Positions 7,601-16,000 of a stretch of DNA of 19,146 nucleotides are shown one piece after another; the stretch's first letter is position 1; every line of letters starts with the position of its first letter. The stretch covers positions 1-19,146 of the forward strand of contig USHH01000013.1 in the NCBI GenBank assembly GCA_900554345.1, in the 5' to 3' direction. This DNA is from an uncultured Bacteroidales bacterium (GTDB taxonomy: Bacteria > Bacteroidota > Bacteroidia > Bacteroidales > Muribaculaceae). A program made the position numbers and the translations under genes. The notes beneath the pieces were generated by a model. It had not been told where the DNA came from and did no database searches. It was given only the letters and a program-made list of their open reading frames with translations.

Positions 7601-7834
7601 CATATCGCCTTCCATACCACCCAGAACATCGACAGATATCTCGCGCTTGACGAGATAATGGTATTCTCCACCGGCAACGTATCAGTCGAGATGCCGGAAG
7701 CGGACGACAACCTCACAGTAGAGTATTACACTCCCGACGGTCTGCGTCACGAGCGCCCGGTGAAGGGCCTCAACATCGTGGTGACGCGCCGCAGCGACGG
7801 CACCACATCCACCCGCAAGGAGTGGATGAAATAA
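4652..7834 (+). CDS. Large exported modular beta-sandwich protein with duplicated unit
   Basis: A 1060-residue exported protein. ATG 4652 lies downstream of the promoter and begins a signal peptide (MKTIYKGIMAATALAAVSMA, then IPAMSSA). Modules in order: an unrecognised N-terminal beta domain (~50-225); a BACON/choice-of-anchor-D-like Ig domain (~230-325, with SPWLTVSSTEGTV); two copies of a ~250-residue unit (~331-580 and ~581-838), each an unnamed beta domain followed by an anchor-D-like Ig domain; a choice-of-anchor-J/cleaved-adhesin domain (~840-1005, beginning FHEGFEYDFGNEW); and a short C-terminal tail. That tail (YYTPDGLR...KGLNIVV...SDGTTSTRK) resembles the short sorting tails of Bacteroidales secreted proteins, so T9SS export is likely but not certain. 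The architecture suggests a surface adhesin or glycan/protein binder; no catalytic motif is seen. Base composition is more A/T-rich than clpB or sprA, consistent with an accessory gene. Confidence 0.85.
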   Translation: MKTIYKGIMAATALAAVSMAIPAMSSALQGDRLVKAERLQPKSQVPSQKKDVSRLTPAGTPYWQTARSIYNEKGQNDPDNGVTREFGTHIEIDGETARIYGLVNVNPNNYYEIDEEYAVEGVYDANANTITVTGTIYDESKPLDEYVKLAEIYSPGDDMSYTLVLIAGYLNMFEQIATVNELVFDVSDDMQTIEPQNGYGAYALTSDGQGRAFVDFYQSSTLEKAPETPNIKTDTGSLAFKGQFVAAGMPVVEVFSLMNSGASATEYAITTSSPWLTVSSTEGTVDGCSTVPIAVTFSPEEPGMFNGKITIQSGSQTIDVTVDTEVREVPDYTKIVRAGSEAMEFDMSPVYPFVISEINGNTVAESVNNGEGDGTESWFKCRIEIPEGKTGVFTWQAVQESKSPNSLVVMLDGETVKSELYLPNTDPHDMSGTLALMQGTHEIVFDNVITMDWSIYGLFQRSYVWDLNLDLIEAKDDNAMLVTDTADFGETYFDKFDVKMNSEVTVLNTGMNPLKVLSITSDGNFGGSAPEISVPFCGEIKVALTWDASAVGEDSGIVTIHTTGGDLKVNCSGLATAIAFDYSTIVKEGDFSFVTGVRWPFKPNDEGTYAYNSTSKANINGITDCWLEASFEVPEGKVGHVEWDATNDSEDMYYFLGTPSMISGSTITIDGGNKKEATGIGVDCSSSEIYSGADVTFRPGRHTVKFNYKKTANWEDFVFGDDCLKLFEIALKLTDSENGEGELSVDMIDYSEDVFTGATAHAYATLYNYTTKTPELISSECDGPFKAKAIDENDGNLRLAIEFSPVKAGGYSSELIIKTNIGDYTVSCSGTAIDSELGYAIFHEGFEYDFGNEWIITDNAGEGNTWRQTMKAPGILAGLNMTAYAGEGLLYATYFDPESGKPYNMTDTYAISPSITIPADGETTLSFMTKYYTYMPVTLEITAGTGDDPTCYDSVGTLTIDPARDDEWREYTFSLGEWAGKEIHIAFHTTQNIDRYLALDEIMVFSTGNVSVEMPEADDNLTVEYYTPDGLRHERPVKGLNIVVTRRSDGTTSTRKEWMK

Positions 7835-7873
7835 TACTCAACCCATGCTTTATACGATTTAGATTGTGAGAGG

Positions 7874-7912
7874 AGACCCTGCAAGGCATTCATCTGCTGC
7901 CCTGCAGGGTCT
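7874..7912 (+). terminator. Hairpin between the two exported-protein genes
   Basis: AGACCCTGCA (7874-7883) and TGCAGGGTCT (7903-7912) make a perfect 10-bp stem with a 19-base loop, 40 bases after the upstream stop codon. Only TTGTCTCC follows instead of a T-run, so it would be a weak intrinsic terminator. It could also act as an mRNA-end stabiliser or as a regulatory hairpin before the next gene. Confidence 0.45.
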
Positions 7913-7942
7913 TGTCTCCTAAATATCATATATGTAACCTTA
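7912..7942 (+). promoter_or_regulatory. Weak candidate promoter for the Omp28-like gene
   Basis: TTG (7912-7914), a 20-base spacer and TAACCTTA (7935-7942) partly match the Bacteroidetes consensus; two of the six fixed bases of the -7 box differ. It is the best candidate in the 123-base gap and would give a short leader to ATG 7958. Such a weak core would fit activator dependence. Confidence 0.3.
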
Positions 7943-7957
7943 AAATATCAGACTCAG

Positions 7958-9919
7958 ATGACACACGACATCAAATCAATGATCAGGATTGCCCTCGCCA
8001 TATTTCTTGCCGGGACATTCAAAACGGCGAATGGCCAGACTTTTTTTCAGGAAGACTGGGCAGGAGCCACGGGGAGCCTTCCCTCCGGATGGACCACGAC
8101 GGCTACCGACAAGACGCCCGACGGAGAGGCCGCTGAATGGTTCTCGAAAAACGAGGGTTGGAAAGTACTGGAAAATGAAAGCTACGGGAGTGCCTTCGCT
8201 GCCAGCTATTCCTCGACAATAGAGGGAGGCAAGGTCGACACCTGGCTTATCAGCCCTGAGTTCGACGTGCCCGCTGCCGGCGGTTTCGTTGAGTTTCCCG
8301 TCTGGACCATCGGCCCCGACGACACTCCCGCCTGCAAAATGAGCGTGAGGATGACCACGGAAGGCGCGACGCCGGAATCGTTCACGGATTCCCCGCTGCT
8401 CACCACCCGGGTGAAACATGGAGACGGCGTGACCCACCAGATGATAAGCCTCGCCGGATATGCCGGCAGGAAAGTGAGGATGGCCATCGTAAATGAAGGG
8501 ACGCAGGCCGGGGTGCTCTGCATAGGCGATATCGAAGGAGATATATGCAGGATAAAAGTGAGCAACCGCACTCCCCTGCTGATCGCACCGGGAAGCAACG
8601 CCACTGTCAGGCTGGGCATCGATATCCAGGCCATATGTCCCGGCTTCGACGTGACGCTCACCACATCCGACGGCTTTTCCCAGACAAAAAACTACAATAA
8701 GGAAATCAACGGAATCCTGCAGGGTTATGAGGTCTCATTCCCCTGCGGACGCCCTTCGTGGGACATGCTCTCCTACACGGCGACGGTGACACCACGCATC
8801 GACGGATTGACTCCGACTGAGATCAGCGGCTCTCTGGCCGTGGGAGAAGGATACCCGCAGATATGCCTCATGGAGGAAGCCACCGGCGAGAACTGCGGCT
8901 ACTGTCCTGCCGGCACAGCCGCAATCGAGAGATTCACCGACATGTATCCGGGCCGGTTTATCGGCGTGGGAGTACACTGCACGCGTCAGTTCTCAACCGG
9001 CGTGATGGAGAATCCGGAATACGCCGAGCCCTATCTCTCGGCTTTCATGATCGAGAGCCTTCCGAACGCGGTGCTCAACCGCAGCATGATTGGAAGCCCC
9101 ACAGACTATGCCGGCATCGACGAGGCGGTGAAAAGCCTTCTCGACGGCAAGAGCGTGGGCAATGTAGTGATCGACCGCGTGGACTGCGACATGGCTACGG
9201 GCGAGACAACAGTGAGGTTTACCGCAGGCCTCTGCGCTCCGCTGACAGGAGTGGGGCTTAACGCCTGTGTGATACTCAGTGCCGACGGTCTGACAGGCAC
9301 ATCGAGGAAATGGTTTCAGTCCGATTATTTCAGCGGCACTACGGAGGAGGAATTCCTGAAGAGCGCTGACGCATCCTGGTGGCAATACATGAAATTCTGG
9401 TGTGAGTATCCCGACACGAAGGTGTCGCCTACCGACCGTGCGTTCGACCATGTGGGAATGGGTGTCTACCCCGATTTCTACGGCGACGGCTGCAAACTGC
9501 CGGAGGACTGGAGCGACGGCAAAACCAAATCGGAGGCTATAACTTTCGCTATGCCGATGCAGACGGAATATGACGGTTTCGGAGTGCAGGACGTAAACGA
9601 GACAGCCGTCACGATAGTTCTGCTTAACGCAGGCGACGGCTCAGTGGTCGCAGCGCAGCAGGTGAAGGCCGCAGACTACAACCGAGACCTGACGGCTGTC
9701 AGCGACGTCATGGCCGACAGTGATATCCGCGCCTGGATAGAAGGCGGAGAGCTGTTCGTTGAGTCTGAGGATTGTGCCGCTGTCGAGATATTTACGACTG
9801 ACGGACGAATGATCTATTCCGGATATGCTTCTGTCGGCATATCACGCCATGAAATCGGCGATACGTACGGATTACTCATCGTCAAGGTCGGCAACAGATC
9901 GATGAAGCTGCTACGCTGA
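7958..9919 (+). CDS. Exported choice-of-anchor-J / Omp28-domain protein with T9SS-type C-terminal domain
   Basis: A 653-residue exported protein. A signal peptide runs to about residue 27 (IRIALAIFLAGTF, cleavage near ANGQ); ATG 7979 is an alternative start. Residues ~28-205 form a choice-of-anchor-J/cleaved-adhesin-like domain (FFQEDWAGA, PSGW, DTWLISPEFDVP, a closing strand near CIGDIEG). After a beta linker, residues ~298-560 match the Omp28 family of Bacteroidetes outer-surface proteins, starting ICLMEEATGENCGYCPAG with a thioredoxin-like CGYC (Cys313, Cys316), then GVGVHCTRQF and SLPNAVLNR. The last ~65 residues (GGELFVES...VEIFTTDGRMIYSG...YGLLIVKVGNRSMKLLR) have the pattern of the type A T9SS sorting domain, normally recognised by the T9SS and removed after transport. 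The domains are family recognition by eye; whether CGYC is redox-active is unknown. It follows the other exported protein in the same direction and is followed by a terminator facing sprA. Confidence 0.88.
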   Translation: MTHDIKSMIRIALAIFLAGTFKTANGQTFFQEDWAGATGSLPSGWTTTATDKTPDGEAAEWFSKNEGWKVLENESYGSAFAASYSSTIEGGKVDTWLISPEFDVPAAGGFVEFPVWTIGPDDTPACKMSVRMTTEGATPESFTDSPLLTTRVKHGDGVTHQMISLAGYAGRKVRMAIVNEGTQAGVLCIGDIEGDICRIKVSNRTPLLIAPGSNATVRLGIDIQAICPGFDVTLTTSDGFSQTKNYNKEINGILQGYEVSFPCGRPSWDMLSYTATVTPRIDGLTPTEISGSLAVGEGYPQICLMEEATGENCGYCPAGTAAIERFTDMYPGRFIGVGVHCTRQFSTGVMENPEYAEPYLSAFMIESLPNAVLNRSMIGSPTDYAGIDEAVKSLLDGKSVGNVVIDRVDCDMATGETTVRFTAGLCAPLTGVGLNACVILSADGLTGTSRKWFQSDYFSGTTEEEFLKSADASWWQYMKFWCEYPDTKVSPTDRAFDHVGMGVYPDFYGDGCKLPEDWSDGKTKSEAITFAMPMQTEYDGFGVQDVNETAVTIVLLNAGDGSVVAAQQVKAADYNRDLTAVSDVMADSDIRAWIEGGELFVESEDCAAVEIFTTDGRMIYSGYASVGISRHEIGDTYGLLIVKVGNRSMKLLR

Positions 9920-9940
9920 GACGTAATCCCGTAAACTTAA

Positions 9941-9975
9941 ATAAAAAGCGGCTGGCCGGCAAGGTCAGTCGCTTT
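9941..9975 (-). terminator. Terminator shared by sprA (minus) and the Omp28-like gene (plus)
   Basis: A 13-bp stem with two G-U pairs (9945-9957 against 9963-9975, loop GGCAA) lies between the convergent genes. On the minus strand the stem is followed by TTTTTAT, a good intrinsic terminator for sprA. On the plus strand it ends GCTTTACTATATATT, a weaker tail, so it probably works in both directions. Confidence 0.8.
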
Positions 9976-10000
9976 ACTATATATTAAGATAGTTTTCGCC

Positions 10001-10029
10001 GGGCGGACGCTTTGAAAAGCGTCCCTACA
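10001..10029. repeat. REP-like palindrome between convergent genes
   Basis: GGACGCTT (10005-10012), TGAA, AAGCGTCC (10017-10024) is a perfect 8-bp hairpin flanked by GGGC and CTACA. Read on the minus strand it starts TGTAGGGACGC and ends GCGTCCGCCC, the layout of the GTAGGGACGC...GCGTCCG palindromes that I recall as dispersed repeats in many bacterial genomes. Only one copy is in the window. It could also add to termination of sprA. Confidence 0.45.
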
Positions 10030-10053
10030 TTAATTGATTATTAATCCTTTCCG

Positions 10054-13000
10054 TCAGCGGGCGAGGGAGAGGTTGAATGCGATGCCGTAGTTGGAGTTGG
10101 AGGTCGGATAGGAGGCGTTGGAGACGAGCGGCGTGTTGACCTGATGGTCGAAGAAAGCCGACACCGTGAGCCGGCGGCTCATCTGATAGCTGGCCATGAA
10201 ATTGATCGAGAACGTCTTAGTGCCCTGCGTGGCCTGAGTGTAGGCTGTCTCTATCTTGCGGATGAGGCTCTGGTTGTTGCTGAGCGCCACATCGAGATTG
10301 ATCGAGAGGTCGTTGTTGGTGTTGCCCTGCTGGCTGCCGATCTTGATGATCTTGTTGAAATTGGCGATCTTGTAGCCGGCGCCGATGGAGAACTGCTTGC
10401 TGGTGGTCTCCACGATCTGACCGGCCGAGGAGTTGAGGTTAAGCGTTCTGGCATCGCGGTATTCGGCATTGAACGTCATGTCGTTGTGGAGCGTGAATGT
10501 CACTCCGATCAGCGGCGCGAACTTCTCAGTAATGGCCACGGAGGAGATGTTGAAGGGAGACGAGGGCACCGGCATCTGGGTCAGCTCGTCCTGGATGAAG
10601 CCGAGGTCGCCGGCGACGCTCACCCAGTTCATGTAGCTCGAATAGGAGCCTATGGAATAGGTGCACTGATAGGCGTGGTTGAGGGTGAACGCCTTGAACC
10701 ATTTGCTCATGTTGCCCATCTGGAGGAAGCCGTCGTAGGTCACCTTCCAGTTGGGACGCATCGACTCGAGACCCGGGAAATGCTGGAGTGTCACTTTATG
10801 CGGGTCATAACCGCTGTAGGCGGCTATGAAGGCCGGAATCAGGACATCGCTGCTCGTAGAGGAGACCACACCGTTCTGCGGATTGAAGGGAGTGCCGCCG
10901 AGGGCGTTCCCCTCCATGAAGCCGGTGGTGGGATATGACATGCCGTCATACTGCCCCTGCACCCTCTCGGCGATGACGGGTATGTAAGAGAGGAACTTGC
11001 TGAAAGCCTCCGAGCTGTAGCCGTCTTCCGCCTTGCTCCCCTTGAGAGCCGAGGCGAGCGCTATGTGGGTGCGGGTGTATGATCCGGAATGCGACGTCGG
11101 CATGCCTGCAAACATAAACTGCATCTGGCGTGTCTTGTTGTCGGTGAGGTTGGAGGTGAGCGTCACCTTAAGTCCCCTGATCGGCTCGAGTGTGAGCTCG
11201 AAGTTGAACTCCTGGCCCTGGTTCCAGATAGCCGGCGAGGTCTGCTCGGAGTTGGTGATGAGCCAGCCCCGGTCGAGGGCCTTGTTGACGTAGCTCTCAT
11301 CAAAGAAGCCGAACGCGAAGTCGAGACCGGGCGACATCGGACCATACTTGGTGGATTGTCCGAAGACATCGCCGATATTGGGCGAGAACTGCGGGAGGTT
11401 GAGCGAATGGCTGTTGCGCCAGCGGATGGAGAGGGTGCGCGGCATCATGAGGAAACGGAGCGAATACGCGGCCAGCTCGCTGGCGAAATTGCGGCTCTCC
11501 TTCTTCGACTGCTCGCGGATAAGGATCTTCACGAGCACACTGTCGCGGTTGAGGATCTCGATGTTGTTGTCGTCCTTGATCTTCGTCTTGAGCACATAGG
11601 GAGTGCCGTCGTCGAGAGTGGCGGATATCTTCAGCTTGCGAGTTCGCATATTGTGTCGGATGGTGGTGGTTGTGTCCATGCTCAGATACATCGCGCGCTC
11701 ATATTTCTTTGGCTCGTTCCTCTTGGGAGTCTTCGGGGTGTTGTCCTTATTGCGTCCCTGGTTTCGCGGGTTTCCCCTCTGCGAGGAGGAAAAGCGCTTG
11801 TTGATCTCCTGGAGATATTTCGACTTGTTGAACAGTGTCTCGAAATTTAGACGTCCGTCCGCGTTCCAGGTCGATTGGTTCTGGATGCTGTTGCCGAGAT
11901 AGAGGCCGTCGACGGTGGCGCCCTTGTCCCATTTGTAGGTGGAATTGTAGGTCACGTTGGCCGTCAGGTAGTCGAGGAATGCTATCTTGTTGAAGGGGGC
12001 GCGATAGGAGCCGGTAAACGTCTGGTTGTAGTTCCAGGGGGTGCCGAGCCCCTTGATGCTCGACCATACGGTATCCTTCCAGTCGCGGTATTTGTCGGGG
12101 AACAGACGCTTGTTGACGGCGCCGACCGTCTCCTCGATTCTTGCGGTAGTGTTGCTTGAAAAGGAGAAGTTGAGCGACTGGGTGAAATTCCATGTGAGGC
12201 TGAGCTGGCGGTCCCAGAGGAAATTCTTGCTGACCTGCACGGGGAGCTGGAAATTCATGTCGACCTCGCTGCGTGTCTGCTGCTCATAGTAGTAGCGGGT
12301 CATGCTGGTGTAGAAGGTGAGGTTGTTGAAGAGCCAGTTGAGCTCCCAGTCGCGGAGCCACTTCGCGGTCTTTCCCTTACCCTTTATGAAGGAGAACGGC
12401 TTCCAACCCTTGACATAAGGGCTGTAGGAATACTGGAAGCTGCCACGGTAGTCGTTGGTGACCTCGTATTCGGTTGTAGGGTCGATGTTCTTCTGCTTGT
12501 TGAAAGAGAAGGAGACGGTGAAGTTGGCCGGATCCCATGGCATCGGATTCTTGCTCTTGACATTGAAACGCAGGCCTGATACCGAGAAGCTCTCCACTCG
12601 CTTGGTGGTGAGCGCGAAGCTCTTGATGGAGTCTTTCTCGTGTTTGGTCACTGCGGCGTCGAGGGCATCCTTGAGGAGGATGTCCTGGTCGAGCGGGTTA
12701 TATTTGGGTGTCACCTTGTCTTTCGAGAGCGAGTAGTAGACGGGGGCCTGCAGCTGTGCCTTCTCGGGTAGGAGCTTGCCCACATCGCCCTGCACCGCGA
12801 GGTTGTATTGCTCGTAGTCGTCGAGACGGCGCTGCGATAGTCCCTGGTCGACGCCGCCGAAGCCGGCGGTCTCCTTGTTGTATGTGAAGTTGACCATGGC
12901 CAGGTCACTGACCGAGAGGTTCATGTTGGTCTTGAGCGCCCATCCGCCGTCCTCATTGAATTCGGTCACCTTAAGCTCGTTGACCCAGATGGTGCCGTCT

Positions 13001-16000
13001 TTCACGGAGTTCGACTTATTTCGGATACCGATAAGCATCACCCTGACGTCGCTGAGACTTGGGTTGCCGAGCACGGAGACCGTGTTGCGGTCGTTGTCGG
13101 GGTCGAGATGGGAATATAGCACACCGTAGCCCACGCCGTCGGCACCCTCGCTCTTTGCGCGGTTGCGCTCTGTCTTCAGGTCGGTGAATACCTCGAAGGG
13201 CACGTTGAGGAAGTTGTTGATTGGCCATACCTTGGCACGGTCGGCGCTGTTGAAGTTATTGTAGTCGCTCGATGGCGGAGTGAGGTCGAGGGGTATCTCG
13301 TACTCGTAATAATTGTTTTTCACGTCGGAGCCGAGACGCACGAAGAGCGCGAGGTCGCCGTTGCGTGTATTGGTGATGTTGTCGATAAGGGCCTCGGCAT
13401 GTACCCACATCTGGAGACGTCGGTATATTCGCAGGTCGAGCTGCGTGTTCTTGTAGATGCCTCTTGCGTCGCCGGGCTGGAGACCGGTGACCTTGAGGGA
13501 TAGCGACTGCTCGTTGAGCTGGGTGGCCTGACTCTGGCCGGGGTCCTGGATACGGTCGACGCCAGGAGGGAGCACGTAGTTGACGGGCTCGCGCTGGTCG
13601 TTCTCCTCGATATTGACCACCGACATGTCGAGCTCGCCCTCCGCGGGTGAGTCGTTGCGGCTGTTTAGATTGAACTTATAGTCGCGCCACTCCCCTCTCA
13701 TGAGCTCGAGCGATGCGAAACGAAGGTGTGTTGTCTCCTTGAATCCGGTCATGAACATACGCGCGAAGCGGATGGTGGAGAAGTCGCGGATGTTGCCGAC
13801 GACGCGGTCGGGCTGGGTCAGGGGAATCTTGAACTGATACCACCTCACCTCTATCGACTTGCCGTCGCGCGTGCGCTGGTTTGAGATCTGCACGTCGGTG
13901 ATGTGGTTCTTGCCGACCACGAGGTCTTCGGGGCGGATGGAGACCTTATACTCGAAATACCTCTCGTATTCATTGAGGGTGTTGTCCTGATTGACGTCCT
14001 CCACGTCGGGGACGCTGCGCGCCGACTGGTAATAGGGGTTGGAGCTCTGGTCGGGAGAGAGGGAGTTGCCCTCCACGCCGTTGTATCTCTTGTAGCGGTC
14101 GAGGATCGAGGCGCGGATGTCGTCGTAGTAGTTGCTGCGGAAGAAATGGTAGTCGTCGCCGGCAGGGTCGTTCATCGGCGAGAACGGGTCGGCCTGCATT
14201 GTCTCGATGGTTGAGGCCGGGAGCTTCGCGCGCAGCCGGTCGAGATAGTCCTTATATGAGTCGAACTCGAACTCCGACTCGTCGGGGAGTCCGTCGAGGC
14301 CGACGTCCTGAAGCAGGCGTGCGTCGGGAGTGTTCTCGAAAGCGTAGGTCAGCGAGTTCTGCGTGGAGACGCGTCCCCACACCGTAGTTGATATGAACTG
14401 GTTGTCGCCGTCGACAGGCAGACCGTTCTCATAGCTTTTCATGCCGTCCTTGAGGACGTCCTCGCTGATCTCGCCGAAATTGATGTAGAGATCGCCCCCC
14501 TCGCGGTTTGGATTCTTCTCGTCGAGGAAGGGGTCGAGGAGCCAGAACTGGAGGTATTCCACATTCGATGTCTCGAAATTGGTGTTGTCGAGCTTTCGCA
14601 TAATGCCCCCCCAGCGCTTCTCGGGATAGAGGAGATTTCCCTGGTCGTCGATATTGTCGGCGTCGAGGTTGTAGGGACCACGCTCCTTTGGATAGAAGGA
14701 GAGGTTGAGTGTCTGGATATAGTTGGCCTCGCCGTAATTGATGTCGCGGCCGGGATATATCTCGTTGACGGTCACTTCCCTGACATAGGGATTCGAGAGC
14801 TGCTCGAGGTCGTTCTTGAGGTAGCCGGGAAGGAGCGAGGAGTTCTTCTGGGTGAACATGCGGTCGATGTAGTACCAGTTGAGCAGGGCACGGTTCTTGC
14901 CGTAGTCGACGTTGTTGGAAAGCGATGCCTCCGGGAACATCGGGTCGCTGCCGGGATCGTAGGGAGTGGAGGCGAGAAACCACGAGTATGGGGAACGCAG
15001 GTCGAGGCCGATCTGCGTGTTCTCGAAGTCGTCGATATATGATGAGCCCTTGTTGGAGCCAGTCTTCTGCTTGTGGGGCACGAGCTGCGCGAACTCCGCG
15101 TTGATGCGGAACGCCGACGGAGCAGTGGCGTTGATGGTGGGCACCTTGTTGATGAGGTTGGTGAGCCACATGAACTCCTTGTTGTAGTTGAGATTCAGGC
15201 CCCACATTGTGTTGTTGATCACCTCGTCGCCGATGCTCACCTTCTCGGTGAGCGCCTTTTCGGAGAAATTCAGGATTGTACCTCCGAGGGTAAAATCCTT
15301 GTTGAAGCGGTATTGGGCGTCGAGGCCGAGCAGCGTCTTGCGCTGCATGCTGAACATCGACTGGTTTTCCAGCGTCACGCTGACGTTGGTGCCGGAGTCG
15401 ATGATACTCTGGTTGGTGATGGTGACTATACCCATGCTGTAATCTACGGTATAGTCGCTGTTCTCGGTGAGCACGACGCCGCCGGCGGTGACCACTACCG
15501 AGCCGCGGGGCACGTTCATGGCGTTGAGGCGTATGGTGGCGCCGTTCGACGCCTGGTATTCGCCGCTGAGCGAATACTTGTTCTTGTCGGCAAACTGCCG
15601 GGCCACTACCAGCGTCGAGTCGTAGAGCTCCTTATATACGTATTGCGCGGCGAGCTCCGGATTGCCGATCTTACGCTCGAGCCACGCGCCGAAAGGCTCT
15701 GCCACCGGGAAGATGATCTTGGCGTTGGAAGGCTGCACGGTGTATCCCTCTACATAATCGAAGAATCCGTCGGGATTCGACTCCTGGTTGGAGTCGAGGC
15801 GGTCGAGGTTCATCACCTGGAGCAGCGGCTGGTTGGCTATCTCGCCGACGGGGAGATATGTGATCTCGGTGCCCGTGGTGTCGCTCAGATACTTGATGTT
15901 GAGCTTGAAGTTCTTCTTCTGGAGCTGGTAGGCGCCGAGGGAGTAGACGTTTTTCATCATCAGCTTCCACATCGGGAGCTCCGGAGCCACGGTGGTGGAG

